The position numbers and the translations under genes are program-made. A stretch of DNA of 64,000 nt, taken from the NCBI GenBank assembly GCA_027625915.1, contig JANTQA010000045.1, positions 558,001 to 622,000 of the forward strand. Direction: 5' to 3'. Below, piece after piece: positions 13,650 to 26,355 of this stretch (the first letter of the stretch is position 1; each line of letters starts with the position of its first letter). The DNA is from Anaeramoeba flamelloides. Its lineage: Eukaryota; Metamonada; Anaeramoebidae. The notes below the pieces were generated by a model that did no database searches, had not been told where the DNA came from, and was given only the letters and a program-made list of their open reading frames with translations.

Positions 13650-13835
13650 GTTAATTGTAACAGAATTAGGATTCCAAAAAAATATTTTATTCTTATCAAC
13701 AACGTGTAAATAGTTAATAAATTCATAAGTATTATTTGTCAAATTAGTTTTGAACTTATCGATTATACTTTAAAAAGATCAAATTCTTTTCTGGTTGATA
13801 CTATTAAGGAGCTAGTAAATCTTATATATATATAT
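12511..13835. other. Rab5 upstream region with TA microsatellite
   Basis: Holds the 5' flank of the Rab5 gene. No frame or RNA gene is visible. A perfect TA repeat of about 46 bp lies at 13600-13645, and a shorter one abuts the element that starts at 13836. Confidence 0.5.
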
Positions 13836-15324
13836 CCCTTAGCACCCCAAATAACCTAAAAACATTTCAAAAAAAAAATTTAATTTGAAATGTTATCAAA
13901 GGATAACAAGGTATAGAATTAATAAAAAAGTATCTTAGAAAGAAAATTTTATCATTAAAAATTGTATAGTTACTTAAAATAAAAAAATAATTTGAAAAAA
14001 ATTTTAACAACATTAGAAATTTTTTTTTGGTTATTGTGATTTTATTATTTTTCCAAATTTTGTCAAAATAAATTTTTTTTTTTTTGAAAAGTTTGTCTAG
14101 ACATCAAAAACCTCTTAGTTTTAACATTTAAAACATATCATACTTTACTGGAAATTTTTCTGGGGCCCTTTGCACCCCAAAATTGCCAAAAGGACTTGAT
14201 TAAATAATTTATTCATTATTTAAAGTTATTATAACATCACATAGAAAATTTGTTTTATCTATTGATTACTATTCAATATCAATATCTATATTAGATTCTA
14301 AATAATTGAAAAATAAAAAAAAATATAAATTAAATTAGAAAAAAAAATCAAATTTTATTTCATTGCAAAATTTTACAATTTTTTCAACAAGATTTTTTTT
14401 CAATTTTAAATGATTTGGACAATAGTTAGAGTCAGATTAATAATTGATTTTTTTTTTTTATTTTTTACAATTTTTTAATTTTTGACTTTTCAAAATCTAG
14501 ACATGAAATAAACAATATTGTTGAATTAGAGATCATATATCAAAACTTATTTAACAAGATCTATATTAATTTATTGAGGAAAAATCCAAATATCGTAAAT
14601 ATATTATTGAAATTTTTACCAATAACAAAATGTAATAAAAAAATTTGGTTTCGGGGATTATTTTATTATATTGGAATAATATTTAAGAGTTATTTTATAT
14701 TTTATTTTAAATTTAGGTATAAATAGTTTCTCGATTAAAAAGTAATTTATATTTGTTTTATTCCAATTTAATAAATTGAAATTATTTTACAATTTTTTTT
14801 TTTTTTTTTGATTTTTAATTATTATCTATTGCTTAAATAAAAGTTTTAGAAAATTAATCATATTAAAAATTTAATTTTGGCCTAAAGAAATAAATTTCAT
14901 TTTTCTCTTAATTGGATATTCATTGAAATTTTTTCTAAAAAAAAAAATTAAATTTCAAAGTAATTTATTTTTTTATTTATTTTTTTGATCATAAAATTAG
15001 CAAAATTGTTGGGTGGTTATTATTAATAAATTAATGTGTTGGGTTTTGAATTACTATTAATGTAATAAAATTTCTGATTTAAAAAAAATAAAATAAAAAT
15101 AAAAATCTTTAAAAAAAATGTAAAAATGAATAATCTTTTATTTTTTTTTTCAATTTTAAAAAAAAATCAATAATTTAACTACTTTATCTTTGAACTATTT
15201 TGACTTTTTATTATAATTCAAATCTGGATTAAAGACAAATAAGAAAATTAATATATTAGTAGATCAATATCATTTTAAATCTAATTTAAAAAACTTGATG
15301 AAATTTAGGCAAATCGGGGGTGCT

Positions 15325-15329
<5 letters not shown>
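13836..15329 (-). mobile_element. 1.5 kb TIR element, copy B (inverted)
   Basis: Reverse-complement copy of 2417-3917. It begins CCCTTAGCACCCC and ends GGGGGTGCTAAGGG, with TA microsatellite directly on each side (a TA run at 15330-15366). The internal GGGCCCTTTGCACCCC motif near 14163-14180 matches the internal motif of copy A. There is no coding frame. Together the copies form a 1.5 kb inverted pair separated by about 9.9 kb, with the whole Rab5 gene between them. Confidence 0.75.
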
Positions 15330-15370
<41 letters not shown>

Positions 15371-18224
15371 GTAATAGAGTGATTATTTATGACTGGGATA
15401 TAATGAAAATTGAGAAAAAAACTTCTTAATCAATTTTAAAGAAATTAGTTATCATTTTTAAAAGAGTTACATTTATGTTTTTTAATTTTCGGTCAAAAGA
15501 TCTGATCTTTTTTTTGTTTGGTTTTTTGGATTGAAAAATAAAAAAAGAAAATTTTGTAAAATATTTTTATTTTTATGAAGCCTCGTGTTTAGTAATTTCT
15601 GGTAATAAGTAAGAAAAAATAATATTGAATATTTAAACTTATCTTAAAAATACAATGTAACTAACTCAAATATTGAATCCTTGAAGATCAGACAAAAATG
15701 AACTTTTCTTTTATTTAGAATTATCAATTATTTTTTTTTAATTGAAAAGGATTAGATTCTTTACTTTTTCAAATATTAAGAGTATAAACTAGGAAGTGTT
15801 ATTATTATTTAAATCAGTTAATTGATAATATCTAGGAATTTTTTTATTTTATTATTATAATTATTAATTTGAATTCATTTTTTTTTATTTGAACTATTAA
15901 GACAATTGATAAATAATCATAAAGAATATTGTTAATTTTATTCACCTGGTTATCACTAAGTTACGGAAAAATTAAAATTGGATTTATTTATTATTGGTTA
16001 AAAATAATTAAATAAAAGGGTATTTTTTTGGTTAGAATTTAAATTTTCCTGCTTATTTAAATGTTTTCTTGAGTGGCTGCATTATTCCCTTCCAAAGAAA
16101 TAAAACAAACAAAGGTTTATCATAGCATTTCAATACTTGAATATATTCAAATTTTTGTAAAAAGGGGATATTTCAAACAAGATTAAGAATAATTGAATAT
16201 CTATAAATGTTGATTAAACACCAGAGAAATGTATGAATCACGAATTTCATGAAAGTGGGGGTATTATTTATTTTTCTTTCTAACTATGTTTAAAATGAAA
16301 ATAGATTTTTTTCACATTTTTTTTTTATTTGTTATGTTATTTTTTATTTTGATTGAGCTTAAAATTCTTTCAAGTAGTATCAAATTATTTACCATTTGAT
16401 GACTCCACTTTAATACCAATGGAGAAAATCAATTATTAGAAGTATATAATAAGAAAATTTATTAACATTGATCTTTGGACTTTCCTTAACCTAATTATCA
16501 TTTATGAAAATATTATTGAAAAAAATAAATATTTTCTGAGAATCAAAGCAAAATTGTAAAAATATTCCTAATTCTTTTTTAAAATTAATATATTGAAATA
16601 AAAAAAAATAATTTTCTCTAATTTTGATAAAAATATTCCTAAAGAGTTGCATTAAAAAAGAATAAGTAGAATACTTGTCAAAATCATTGGTCTATTAAAA
16701 AGTCGAATTTTAAAAATAAAAAATTTTATAAATTGAAGTTATCTATTATAAGAAAAAAATCACTATGTTAGTATTCAGTTCTATACAGTAAAAATATTTG
16801 TTTTACATTAGAAAATAAAATAAAATGAAAAAATAAAAAATAAAATTTGGGGCCTTTATTATGAAATTTCGTTTATGTCTGAAATATACCTTTTTGTTAA
16901 TTAAGAGATAAAAAAAGTACAATTATATTATGAGTGGGATTTTGTTGATACTAATAATAGTGATCTAAACTCTTTTTGAAACAAAAGAGTACATCTCTCA
17001 AATCATAAATACTGTTAAATTTGATTGTAAATGTGATAATTAATTATTTGTGATTTTCATTTTAATTATTCATTTTTTCTTTTTTTGTTTTTTGCTTTAA
17101 TTTTTATGGGTATTGAGCAGCTGTAAAATGAAAAAAAAAAAAAAAAACAAGTAAAGAGGAAACCAATTTATAAATAATCTGACAGTATAAAAATGTAAAC
17201 ATTTTAAGTATTTTTTTGAATGAACTAGATAAGGGAATTTTGAAAGACCATTATTGGGTTGGTTTCTGGAACAACGAAAATAAAGAAAATAAAGAAAATA
17301 ACCATTTCAAAAGAATAACTTTATGAATTGTTACTTTATTTTGGCAATGAGATATTAAAGTATAAAATTTTGACATGTAAATATCTATCAAAAAAATTTC
17401 AAGGAATTTTCCCCAATTCATCATGTTCTACGATTTTTGTTGACTTTATGATTTTTAATACCCATAATTTACAAAAGGGGATTTCTTATTTCAAATAAAA
17501 GGGAATATCAATTTACAAAATATTTATTTTTAATTTTTATTGTTTAATTTTATTGTGTTTTAAATATTCAGTTGAGTATTTTTTTGTGTTTTAAAGAGTT
17601 TCTTAGATTTTGGAATATACTAAAATTAACTTGATTCAATTATGAATAATTCTTGAAATTTTCTGTTCTCTTTTTTTCGTCAAGGGGTTCTATAAAAAAT
17701 TTTAATTATGTTTTGAAATGAAAAAGTTTAAAAACATAGATCTAGGTTTAGAATTGAAATTTTATCTTTTTTAAAAAGATAAATCCTTTTAAAGTACTAA
17801 TATATGCATATTCTCAATTCTGATAAAACTTCCTTAGTAATAAAAAAATTGAATTTAGACTGATCAACAAATTAATTATTTTTTTAGATGTTAATTTAAT
17901 AAAATAGTCAAGTTACATAAAGGTTAAAAAGGGTAAAAAAAAAAAGTTCATATGATTTTTAATTGGGGAGTAAACTCTAGTTCAGGTAAAATGTTTTAGT
18001 TTTATTGAAGAAATAGAGTACATTCTAGGAGTTTAATTCATTATCAATATCAAAAGAATTTCAATTTACAAATCTGATCATTTTTTCTCATTTTTCTAAA
18101 ATTTTTTTTTCTTTTTTTTTTCTTTTTGTTTTTTGCTTTTTTTCTTATTTTCAAAAGCAAATTCAAGAAAACAATTTTTTGAAACTTTAAATTAACATTA
18201 TAATAATATTGGGTTTTTGTAATT
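15330..18224. other. gene-free, with a dispersed repeat
   Basis: After the TA run there is no gene. About 16685-16870 is the inverted partner of about 21613-21795: both contain, in opposite orientation, ACAAATATTT..., AGAACTGAATA, and ATAATAGATAACTTCAATT. This pair encloses the UBE2C locus and is probably two copies of one old element. Confidence 0.5.
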
Positions 18225-18525
18225 CCTTTAAAAATTCCTAAATTTTAAATTAAAAAATCTTCTGGTAAACAATTTTAATTTTCTAAAGAAATTGGGAAAT
18301 TTTATAAGATATGGTTGCAATTAAAGTTTTTCAAAGTTTTTTTTAAACATTTTTTTTTTTTTTGAAATTTTAGGTTTTTTCAGGTATTTTTTTTATGAAA
18401 CTAAATTCTAATCAGAAGTTTATTATTGTTCTTATTTCTAAAGAATCATCATTTGGTTGATTCTTAAAAATAAAGTGAAATATTCATTTTTATATGGGCT
18501 GCTTTGAATGATATGGTGTTTTTGA
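18225..18525 (+). repeat. ~300-bp dispersed repeat, copy 1
   Basis: Shares order and orientation with 20925-21235: CAATTTTAATTTTCTAAA, then TTGAAATTTTAGGTTTTTTC, AGAAGTTTATTATTG, TTTCTAAAGAATCATCATTT and GGTTGATTCTTAAAA. The copies differ by many small changes, so the repeat is old. A 68-codon frame on the opposite strand here is a by-product of the repeat. Confidence 0.6.
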
Positions 18526-18728
18526 TGAAAAAATGAAAAGTCAAATAAATTAAAAGAAGAAACATGTATATAAAATAGAACAATTTATTCCAAATTAACT
18601 CAACATAAGCAATTTGGATCTTCTTTATTATTGAAATACAAAGTGGTTTTTGAGATACCAAAATAATCATTTTTATTTTTAATGAATTTTAATAAAACTG
18701 TTGTTAAAATAAAGTGTGCAGAAAAGTT

Positions 18729-19140
18729 TAATCCGTGTTTCAAAATAAAAACCTGTTTTTTTGGTAAGATCTGACCTCTAACTTAAATGATCAAAGAAAC
18801 TAACAATAAATCCGAATTAAATGTAGAATTGGTTTCTTAAAGTTCTATTTTTAATAAAATTCTAAAAATGAAGGACACATTGGAAAACTTATCTCAAAAA
18901 ATAGAGTTAATTTTTGATATAATTTTTATCAATCAAAAAAACAAAAAATATCACAAAAATTGAGAATATTGAGAAAAATTTTCAACAAATTGCATTAATA
19001 ATTTAAATTTTACTTAAAATATCAAGGAGTTTACTTTCAAAATTGATTCGAACTTAGATATACTATTGGAAAATAAATTGGATGTTTCATTGGAATAAGA
19101 AGAGAAAAAAAGCACGGATTATATTTTGAAACACGGATTA
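18729..19140. mobile_element. ~410-bp MITE with TAATCCGTGTTTCAAA ends
   Basis: The left end reads TAATCCGTGTTTCAAAATA and the right end is its inverse, TTTTGAAACACGGATTA. A second partial CACGGATTATA lies just inside the right end. The interior is AT-rich and non-coding. The flanks are consistent with a TA or TTA target, but the duplication cannot be told from the repeat. Confidence 0.6.
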
Positions 19141-20021
19141 TAATAGTTGTGAATGTATAATTTTGATCACTATAGATTAGTCAAATAAAACCCCTAAGAA
19201 ACCAAAAGATAGTTGTTATAAAAACTGTTAATTTGTTTTTTGCTCCATTTTTTCTAAAAGTTTTTATTTTTTCTTCTTTGAATTGATTTTACTTATGATT
19301 TTCAGTTTCTCTCAATTTTCCCAATTAAGAATCTTAATTGTCTCTTTTTCCTTTTTTTCTTTTTAGTTGCTTGGTATTTGTAGAAAAAACAAGTGCTTAT
19401 TCAACATAAATAAAGATTTCAAAAGATTTCACATCAAAGAGTAAAAGCGATTCAGAAAAAAGGCAATTGAAAAATATTATGCTTATAACTTGAATTAATT
19501 CTTTTTCTCATGTTCTTTTTCTCTTTTCGAGAGAATTGTATTAAACTTTCAAAAATAAAACTTTGACGAAAAGATTCAAATAAGAAACTATTTATTTTAT
19601 CACAAATAAATAAAGATTTTTTTCTGAAAAATTTTTTGAGATCTCTGAATTAAAAGAAATATTGAATTGAGTTTTTGAAAAGAATTTGATTATTAATAAA
19701 TGATGATACAATATTTATAAAATTTTCAAATTAAAAATCGAAAGAGTGTTAAGCTAAAACCTGGACGGTGGCTATCTATAAATAAAGACGAGGGTGTTTA
19801 TATTTATTCGTTACTGAAAACAACTCAAAAAAAAAAAAAAAAATAATAATATCCGTTAACCTGAAAAGCATGATAAAAAAAAACAAATACATAGAACCAC
19901 AAACGATATAATTACTAATGAATAATGACTGTTTACTCGACTTTCTTTTTAGAATTTGCTCTAAATTGTTTGTTCATTTTTTTTTAATATCAAATAAATT
20001 AGATTCTTTTTTGATCTTAAA
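19141..20021 (+). promoter_or_regulatory. region upstream of UBE2C
   Basis: About 880 bp with no other gene. Near 19744-19800 a less AT-rich stretch (GTTAAGCTAAAACCTGGACG and GACGAGGGTG) is followed by an A17 run and the start codon at 20022. It may hold promoter elements, but no consensus could be confirmed. Confidence 0.25.
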
Positions 20022-20698
20022 ATGATGTTTTCAACTTTTCCAACCACTACAACAAGTGTAACAAAACCAACCCAATCAACAAACAACAATGTTTCCTCTT
20101 CCCAAAATGTAACAAAAAGGTATATATTTAATATTTTGAAAGTTATTTTTTGTTTTACCTACAACAACCAGCAACCATTAACCCTCTCGTTTCCCCCTTT
20201 TGCTATTTTTTTTTGATTTTTCTTTCCAAAAATTCAAACATTATAATGATCAATTGATAACAAATTAGACTTCAAATGGAATTAATGAAGATGATGGGTA
20301 GTAAGATTCCAGGCATTTCAGCGTTCCCCAACGGTTCAAATCTGACCAATTGGGTAGCAACAATCGAAGGCAAAGAGGGGATCTATGAAGGTTTAAGATA
20401 TAAATTAAATATCCAATTTGGAAATGACTACCCTTACAAAGCACCCACTGTGACATTTACGACACCATGTTTCCACCCAAATGTGGATTTAGCTGGGAAC
20501 ATCTGTCTTGATATCTTGAAAGACCAATGGAGCGCCTCTTATAATATACCCACAATTTTAATGTCAATCCAATCATTATTAAATGATCCAAACACCTCTT
20601 CTCCTTTGAATGTGGGTGCCTCGAATTTGTGGGAAAATCAAGAAGAATATAAAAAAGTTTTGTTATCAAAATATAGACAAGCCACTTCCAAAAAATAA
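20022..20698 (+). CDS. UBE2C: ubiquitin-conjugating enzyme E2, UBE2C type
   Basis: E2 enzyme that takes ubiquitin from E1 on a cysteine and, in the UBE2C branch, initiates chains with the anaphase-promoting complex (APC/C). Exons 20022-20119 and 20269-20698 with a 149-nt GT-AG intron (phase 2) give 175 residues. The first exon is a Thr/Ser/Asn-rich tail, as in UBE2C; the core starts KRLQMELMKMM. Visible hallmarks are GISAFP...NLTNWVATIEG, YPYKAPTV, the TPCFHPNVD HPN motif, and the active-site segment GNICLDILKDQWS with catalytic Cys. SIQSLL and PLN follow as in the family. The GISAFP and LFKW-like NLTNW features separate it from UBE2D and UBE2E. Length agrees with human UBE2C (179). The start is the first ATG in frame upstream of the intron. 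TAA ends the gene; a T-rich tract follows. Confidence 0.93.
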
Positions 20699-20924
20699 AT
20701 TTTTAAATAATTAAGATAATATTTTATTTAATTTTAATTTGGATCTTACTTATTTGACTCGGGTGGCAATATATTTATATTTTTCTAAATTTGAATTGAA
20801 TTTATGTTGGAATTATTTTCTTCTTTTCTTTCTTTTTTTATTTTTTTTTTTAAAAATTAAATTTGAAAAAAAAAAAATCCTTTAAAACTCAAAATTAACT
20901 TTAAGACAATTAAGGCTTTGTATT

Positions 20925-21235
20925 TTTTTTATAAAATTCACAAATTTAAATTTATAAAAATCCTGTTGTCAATTTTAATTTTCTAAATAAATTGAGAAAT
21001 TTTGCACGCAAAATTCCAATGAAATATAACCAAAAATATTTTTAACATATTTTTTTTTTGAAATTTTAGGTTTGTTCAGGATTTTCTTTTATGATTATAG
21101 ACTCTTAAAAGGAAGTTTATTATCTCTCCTATTTCTAAACAATTCTAGTTTGGTTGGTTCTTAAAAGAAAAAAAAAAGTGCTTTTTTTCATTTATGAATA
21201 GACCACTTTGAGTGAAATGAGGTTTAAATAAACTG
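20925..21235 (+). repeat. ~300-bp dispersed repeat, copy 2
   Basis: Direct-orientation partner of 18225-18525. It lies just after the UBE2C gene and directly abuts the MITE at 21241. Confidence 0.6.
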
Positions 21236-21240
21236 ATGTA

Positions 21241-21437
21241 ACAGTCAGTTCCACTTTTAAGGTACAAACTTTAAACGAAATTTAGGGCGCAAAAAAATCT
21301 CAATTTAGGAACAAAATTTGGAATTTTTTTTTTTTACAAATTATTTTACTAGAATCGAAATGTTGTAAACTAATTTGAGATTTTTTTTTTACCTAAAATT
21401 CCATTGAGGTTTGTGTCTTAAAAGTGGAACTGATCTT
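21241..21437. mobile_element. TA-flanked CAGTCAGTT MITE, full copy
   Basis: Begins CAGTCAGTTCCACTTTTAAG after TA (21239-21240) and ends CTTAAAAGTGGAACTGATC, i.e. two inverted arms of about 85 bp around a T-rich centre. The TTAAGGCACAA submotifs are partly worn (AAGGTACAAAC, TAGGGCGCAA). It belongs to the family at 53.8-58.4 kb. Confidence 0.8.
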
Positions 21438-22049
21438 ATATTTTGTCTTTCAATAGACTTTTATTCTTTGAAACACTTTTTTCTCTTTACAAACTTTCGA
21501 GTTCAGTTCATACAGAACTTAAAATTTGAGAACCGTTAAATTTTTTTTCCCATTATTGAATATAATAATAAGGTGAAGATCTATCATATAAGAAAAAAAA
21601 TAGTCTAAAAACTAAATTTCATAATATAGGGATAATTTTGTTTTTATTTTTTTTTTTATTTTAATTTTAGATGAAAAACAAATATTTCTAGTTTATAGAA
21701 CTGAATATTAAAATAGTAATTTTTTTAATTATAATAGATAACTTCAATTCATAAAATTTTTTGTTTTCAAAGTTTGATTTTTAATGCCCAATAATTTTAT
21801 AATAAAGTTTACTTACACATGTAACAAAATAATCATTATCCCAGTTTCAGGGATTTAAATCCTTTTGATTTCAGGGATCTTTAATACTAAGGTTTCTCAG
21901 AGTCTGGTAATTAAGAGTAGAAATTTTCACGTACAACTTTACTGAATACAACAAAAGCTATATATGAAATTATTAAATCTCCTTAAAATGGATTAATGGA
22001 AAGGAGTCACATCAGAAAATTATTTTTGTCAACAAAACCTAACAAGCTT

Positions 22050-22490
22050 TATTGTTATGGAAAAAAAGTGAAACTGGAAAAAAAGTTAAACAAGTTTTTT
22101 ATTGGGAACATTACTGAAAATGAAAAGTAAAATCAATAAAAATAGAAGAAACAAATTAACTTCAAATAATAATTCATTATATTATTTTCAATGTTCCAAC
22201 AAAAACAATTTAAATCTATTTGATTTATCAAAATTGTTTCGTGTTGTTTTGGAGATCTCTAAAATATCCAATTTTTTGAACAAATTTTTAATAATTGATC
22301 AATCAAAGAAAAACTCATACTAAAAGATAGTATTTCAAAAACTGTTATTGTGGCGAATACTTCATTTTGTCTTTATTTATTTATTTATTCTTTTTTTCAT
22401 TGATCTTACTTTGAATTTTCAGTACGGTTCTCAATTAAAAACCGTGTTGAACTTTTTTTCCAGTTTCACTTTTTTTCCGCAACAGTTAGA
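22050..22490. mobile_element. ~440-bp fold-back element
   Basis: Left arm: GTTATGGAAAAAAAGTGAAA followed by CTGGAAAAAAAGTTAAACAA. The right arm is the inverse (AACTTTTTTTCCAGTTTCAC then TTTTTTTCCGCAACAG), about 60 bp of inverted repeat. Two open frames of 73 and 107 codons cross it, but they show no protein-like composition and one runs through the inverted arm, so I regard them as chance. Confidence 0.6.
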
Positions 22491-23020
22491 TTTCAAGAAT
22501 AGATCACAATTCTCAAAGACGATAATAATAGCACAATCCCTACATACACTTTCAAGACTTTTTGGAACTTTCAGAGTGACAGTCTGCAAGATTTCAGTCT
22601 CTGATATCCTTTCATATTTTTTCAAATTTCAATTGCTAGATACAAACTTTTATATGCCAAAAAAAGGGTAAAAAATTAATAATTAACAAAAGAAACATTT
22701 TGGATTTTTCTGAAATTTTTTAAAGGTATTCAAAAGAAAAATATTTGTTAACTTTCGATAACCTGAAACTCTTTTTATGAAAACCTAAAAGTGCAAAGTT
22801 GTTTAAATTACATATTTTTAAAAGTGTGAATTGTAAAAACTTTTAACATTCAAAGTTATTGCAGTTAGAACTTGTAATTCCTTTTAAAATTTGGAATTAT
22901 TTCAAAATAACTCAAAGTGTTGCCAAGTAAAAAAGTGACTAAAATTTTTGAGCTATTCTTGTTGTGAATAACCCAAAAATTAGTTATTTTTTTTCAAATT
23001 TCTGTGATTAATTATTTGTT
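22491..23020. promoter_or_regulatory. region upstream of eL8
   Basis: No gene seen. The eL8 start codon lies at its right edge, preceded by AATTATTTGTT. Confidence 0.25.
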
Positions 23021-23825
23021 ATGGTTTGTTTTTTTTCTTTTCTTACTTACTCTTTTACTCATAAAAATTAACTCACACTTAAATTGTTATTCAATATCCT
23101 TTAATCTTTTTTTCAATTTTTTAAAAAAAAAAAAACAGTCGAGTAAAAGTAAACAAGCAAGACAAAAAAAAAACCAACCAAAAAAACAAAAAGGAAAAGG
23201 AAGAAAAGGAAAAAAGAAACAAAAGAAAGTTGACAAATTCGCCAAGGTCTATTCTAAACAAAAGAAAGCTGTTCCAGTCCGAGATCTGTATCAAGTCATG
23301 AGATGGCCAAAATACATCAAAATCCAAAGACAAAGAAAAGTGCTCATGAAAAGACTCCGTGTCCCACCTGCAATTAACCAATTCACAAACACTCTCGAGA
23401 GAAATACCGCCTACCAATTATTTACTTTACTTTCAAAGTATTCCCCAGAAACGAAAAAACAAAAGAAAACTAGACTCCAAAAAGTTGCCGAATCAAAAGT
23501 AATTGGTGATAATGTTAAATCCAAAAAACCACTTACAGTCAAATACGGAATCAATCATGTCACATCACTTGTTGAAAGAAAAAAAGCTAAACTTGTCATC
23601 ATTGCACATGATGTTGATCCCATCGAAGTATACTATTTTTTTTTTATTATTTTTATTTGCTTTTATTTTTTTTTTTATTTTTTTTTGGTTCTTTGAAAAA
23701 AAAATATTCAAAAAATCCAATTTATAAAAACAGGAACGAAAACAACACTATTGTTTTTTCTTTCTTCAGTCTTGACAAACACTCAAAGGATCGGAAAAAA
23801 AAATTTTTTATTCTTTTTTACTTTC

Positions 23826-23858
<33 letters not shown>

Positions 23859-24528
23859 CAAATATTTTTCTTTGCTCTCTTTGCAACAAAAGGCTTGAAA
23901 AGCAAATCTCAAAAACTAACACTTTTATTCATTTTTCCTCACTCCCATTATCTATCAATTCCCCAAAAAACCCACAAAATTAAAACAAAAAAAAAAAAAC
24001 AACACAAATTTGCCATAACCAAAATAAAAAAATTCAACAAAACAAAAAAACCAAAAAACCAAAACTCAAAAGCTCGTTGTTTGGCTACCAGCTTTATGTA
24101 GAAAGATGGGAATCCCATATTGTATTGTCAAAGGAAAAGCAAGACTTGGGAAGGTTGTTCACAAAAAAACTGCCACTGCATTAGCCTTAACCGACGTTAA
24201 GCAACAAGACAAAAACGCATTTGCCAAGATCATCGACATTTGTATGCCTAAATTTAATGACAACGTCGAAACAAGAACCAAATGGGGTGGTGGTGTTCTT
24301 AGTTCCAAGGCCCGTAAAGCCATTGAAAAGAATCTCGAATCTTCTCAATTATCGAAGAAACTTATGCAAGAGCAAAAAATCAGAGAAAGAATCATCAAAG
24401 AAAAACTTGAACAACAAAGATTAGAAGAAGAAGCACAAAAGAAGAAAGAAGAAGAAGCCAAAAATGGAAAACCAGAAGCAGACAAAACGGAAGACAAAAA
24501 AAATACCAAAAAAGAATCCAAGAAATAA
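23021..24528 (+). CDS. RPL7A: 60S ribosomal protein eL8 (RPL7A)
   Basis: Structural protein of the large cytosolic ribosomal subunit. Proposed exons: 23021-23023 (the ATG alone), 23139-23627 and 24073-24528, with GT-AG introns of 115 and 445 nt, both phase 0. The product is 315 residues. Family blocks seen: [56 protein letters not shown], then across intron 2 [33 protein letters not shown] and a WGGGVLSSK block. The last 45 or so residues are a Lys/Glu-rich tail ([19 protein letters not shown]), making the protein about 50 residues longer than human eL8 (266). The one-codon first exon is inferred: exon 2 opens in frame behind a good CAG acceptor, and ATG followed by GTTTGT lies just upstream. 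Intron 2 holds a T30 run. No box C/D snoRNA could be recognised in it. Confidence 0.93.
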
Positions 24529-26314
24529 TTTGAATCAATAAGAGAAATATTTTATTTCAACCCTTATCTTATCACTTTTAAAAACTTTTCCCAAATTAAA
24601 ATTTATTCATTTTCAGATTTGAAAAAAACACCAAATCCAAAATACTTTGTTATCTTTGAGTATTTTTTCGTTTTTTCAATCTATTGTTGTTGATTATTTA
24701 TTCAGAAAATAAAAAAAATAAAAAATAAAAATAAATAAATTCAAAATTAAAAATAAAAATTATAAATAGAGAATGATCTAAATCAATTTTTAATTAACAA
24801 TTTTTTGTTTCGATTTATACTATCTGATTTATTTTTTAAATTACTACAATAATTTTCAAATGTTGAAAACCTTTTCATAAAAAAAAAAATGCCATGTAAC
24901 ACAGAGTGACAATAATCGTATGCTTATGGGGTTCGATTTGAAGAATTTATCACGAAAATAAAAATATAATTAATAGAACAAGCTAATGATAATAAAATGA
25001 TTTTCAAATGTTTTATCTGTTCAATCTCGCGTACAATTTGTATTCTTTTTGATCTCAAAAGAAAATGAAATTGAGATGGAATTGGAGTCAAAATTCCATT
25101 GATTTAAATTAATATTCATTTTATAATCTTTTCAATGTCACATCCAGTCTTTGAAAAAATGAAAATAAAATAATGAAAAATTACAAGTATAATAATTATG
25201 TGTTTTTTATTTTAGAAATAAAAAACAATTAGAAAAAATTTATTTTAGATTTTGGGATCAAAAAAAAAAATCAGATCTTTATAACAATAAATGTTATATT
25301 ACAATTCAACAAAAAATAATGAAAGGTCTGATAGCATTGACTGTTTCCATAAATAAATAATAATCATTTTTTTTTTTTTTTTTACCAATTTGAATAATTC
25401 CAGTAGGTAATTTAATAGAAAGATTCCAAATTGGGGGTTTACTCTTGGAACACCTTCTAAAAAAGAATATTTAATATTAACCATCTTGTTAGAAAAAGGA
25501 TAAAATGTTAAAATGGTAATGAAAGACTTTGGAGTAGAAAACCAAGGGATATTTGATCGAAAAGAGAAAAAAAAAAAAAAAAAAAAAAACAAGAAAAGAC
25601 TCAGAAATAAAGAAGAAATCATATTCATTATAAAATAATTGAAAAATAAAATATTTAAATTACAATTCGCTTGAAAGAACAAAGCCCAAAATTTAAATTG
25701 TTTAGGATATGTAATTAATTTTAATAATAAATCCCATAGCGTCTTGTGAGTTCGATCATTTTAAATTATGAAAACAATTGAAAATATATTGATTTTTATG
25801 AGTTTCTGATAAATAATTCTTTATTATTTTAAAAATGAAAATTTTAACTTTAAAATAAACAATTATATAAAATTTAAATCAATTAGCACATTTTTTAAAA
25901 TTTGAACTTTGACAAATGTAATGAATAGATATTCATATATATATATATATATATGAAAAAAAATAATAAATCTGAAGACATTGTTTTTTTTTTAAACAAG
26001 GACAAAACGTAAAAAATGTGATTACTAAAATCAATATTATAAAAACATAAACCATTCTTTTTTAGTATTTTGAAAAATTTAATTTATAATAATTAAATAA
26101 AAAAAAAAAAATTACCAAAAATTATTGATAAAAACTATATTGAAAAGTTCTTCTTAGAAAAAATACACCGATATTCTTTAATATAATTAATCACAATTAT
26201 GAAATTTATTTTTCTTGTCGATAATTTTTCACCCAAGTTCCAATAGTTAGAAAAATCATGACAATTAATGAGAAACTAACAATAAAAAATTGAAAACAAA
26301 AAAAAAACTTTAAA

Positions 26315-26355
<41 letters not shown>

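Noticed and set aside
23628-24072. snoRNA in the eL8 intron, as in animals
   Set aside because: No paired C and D boxes with flanking stems could be seen.
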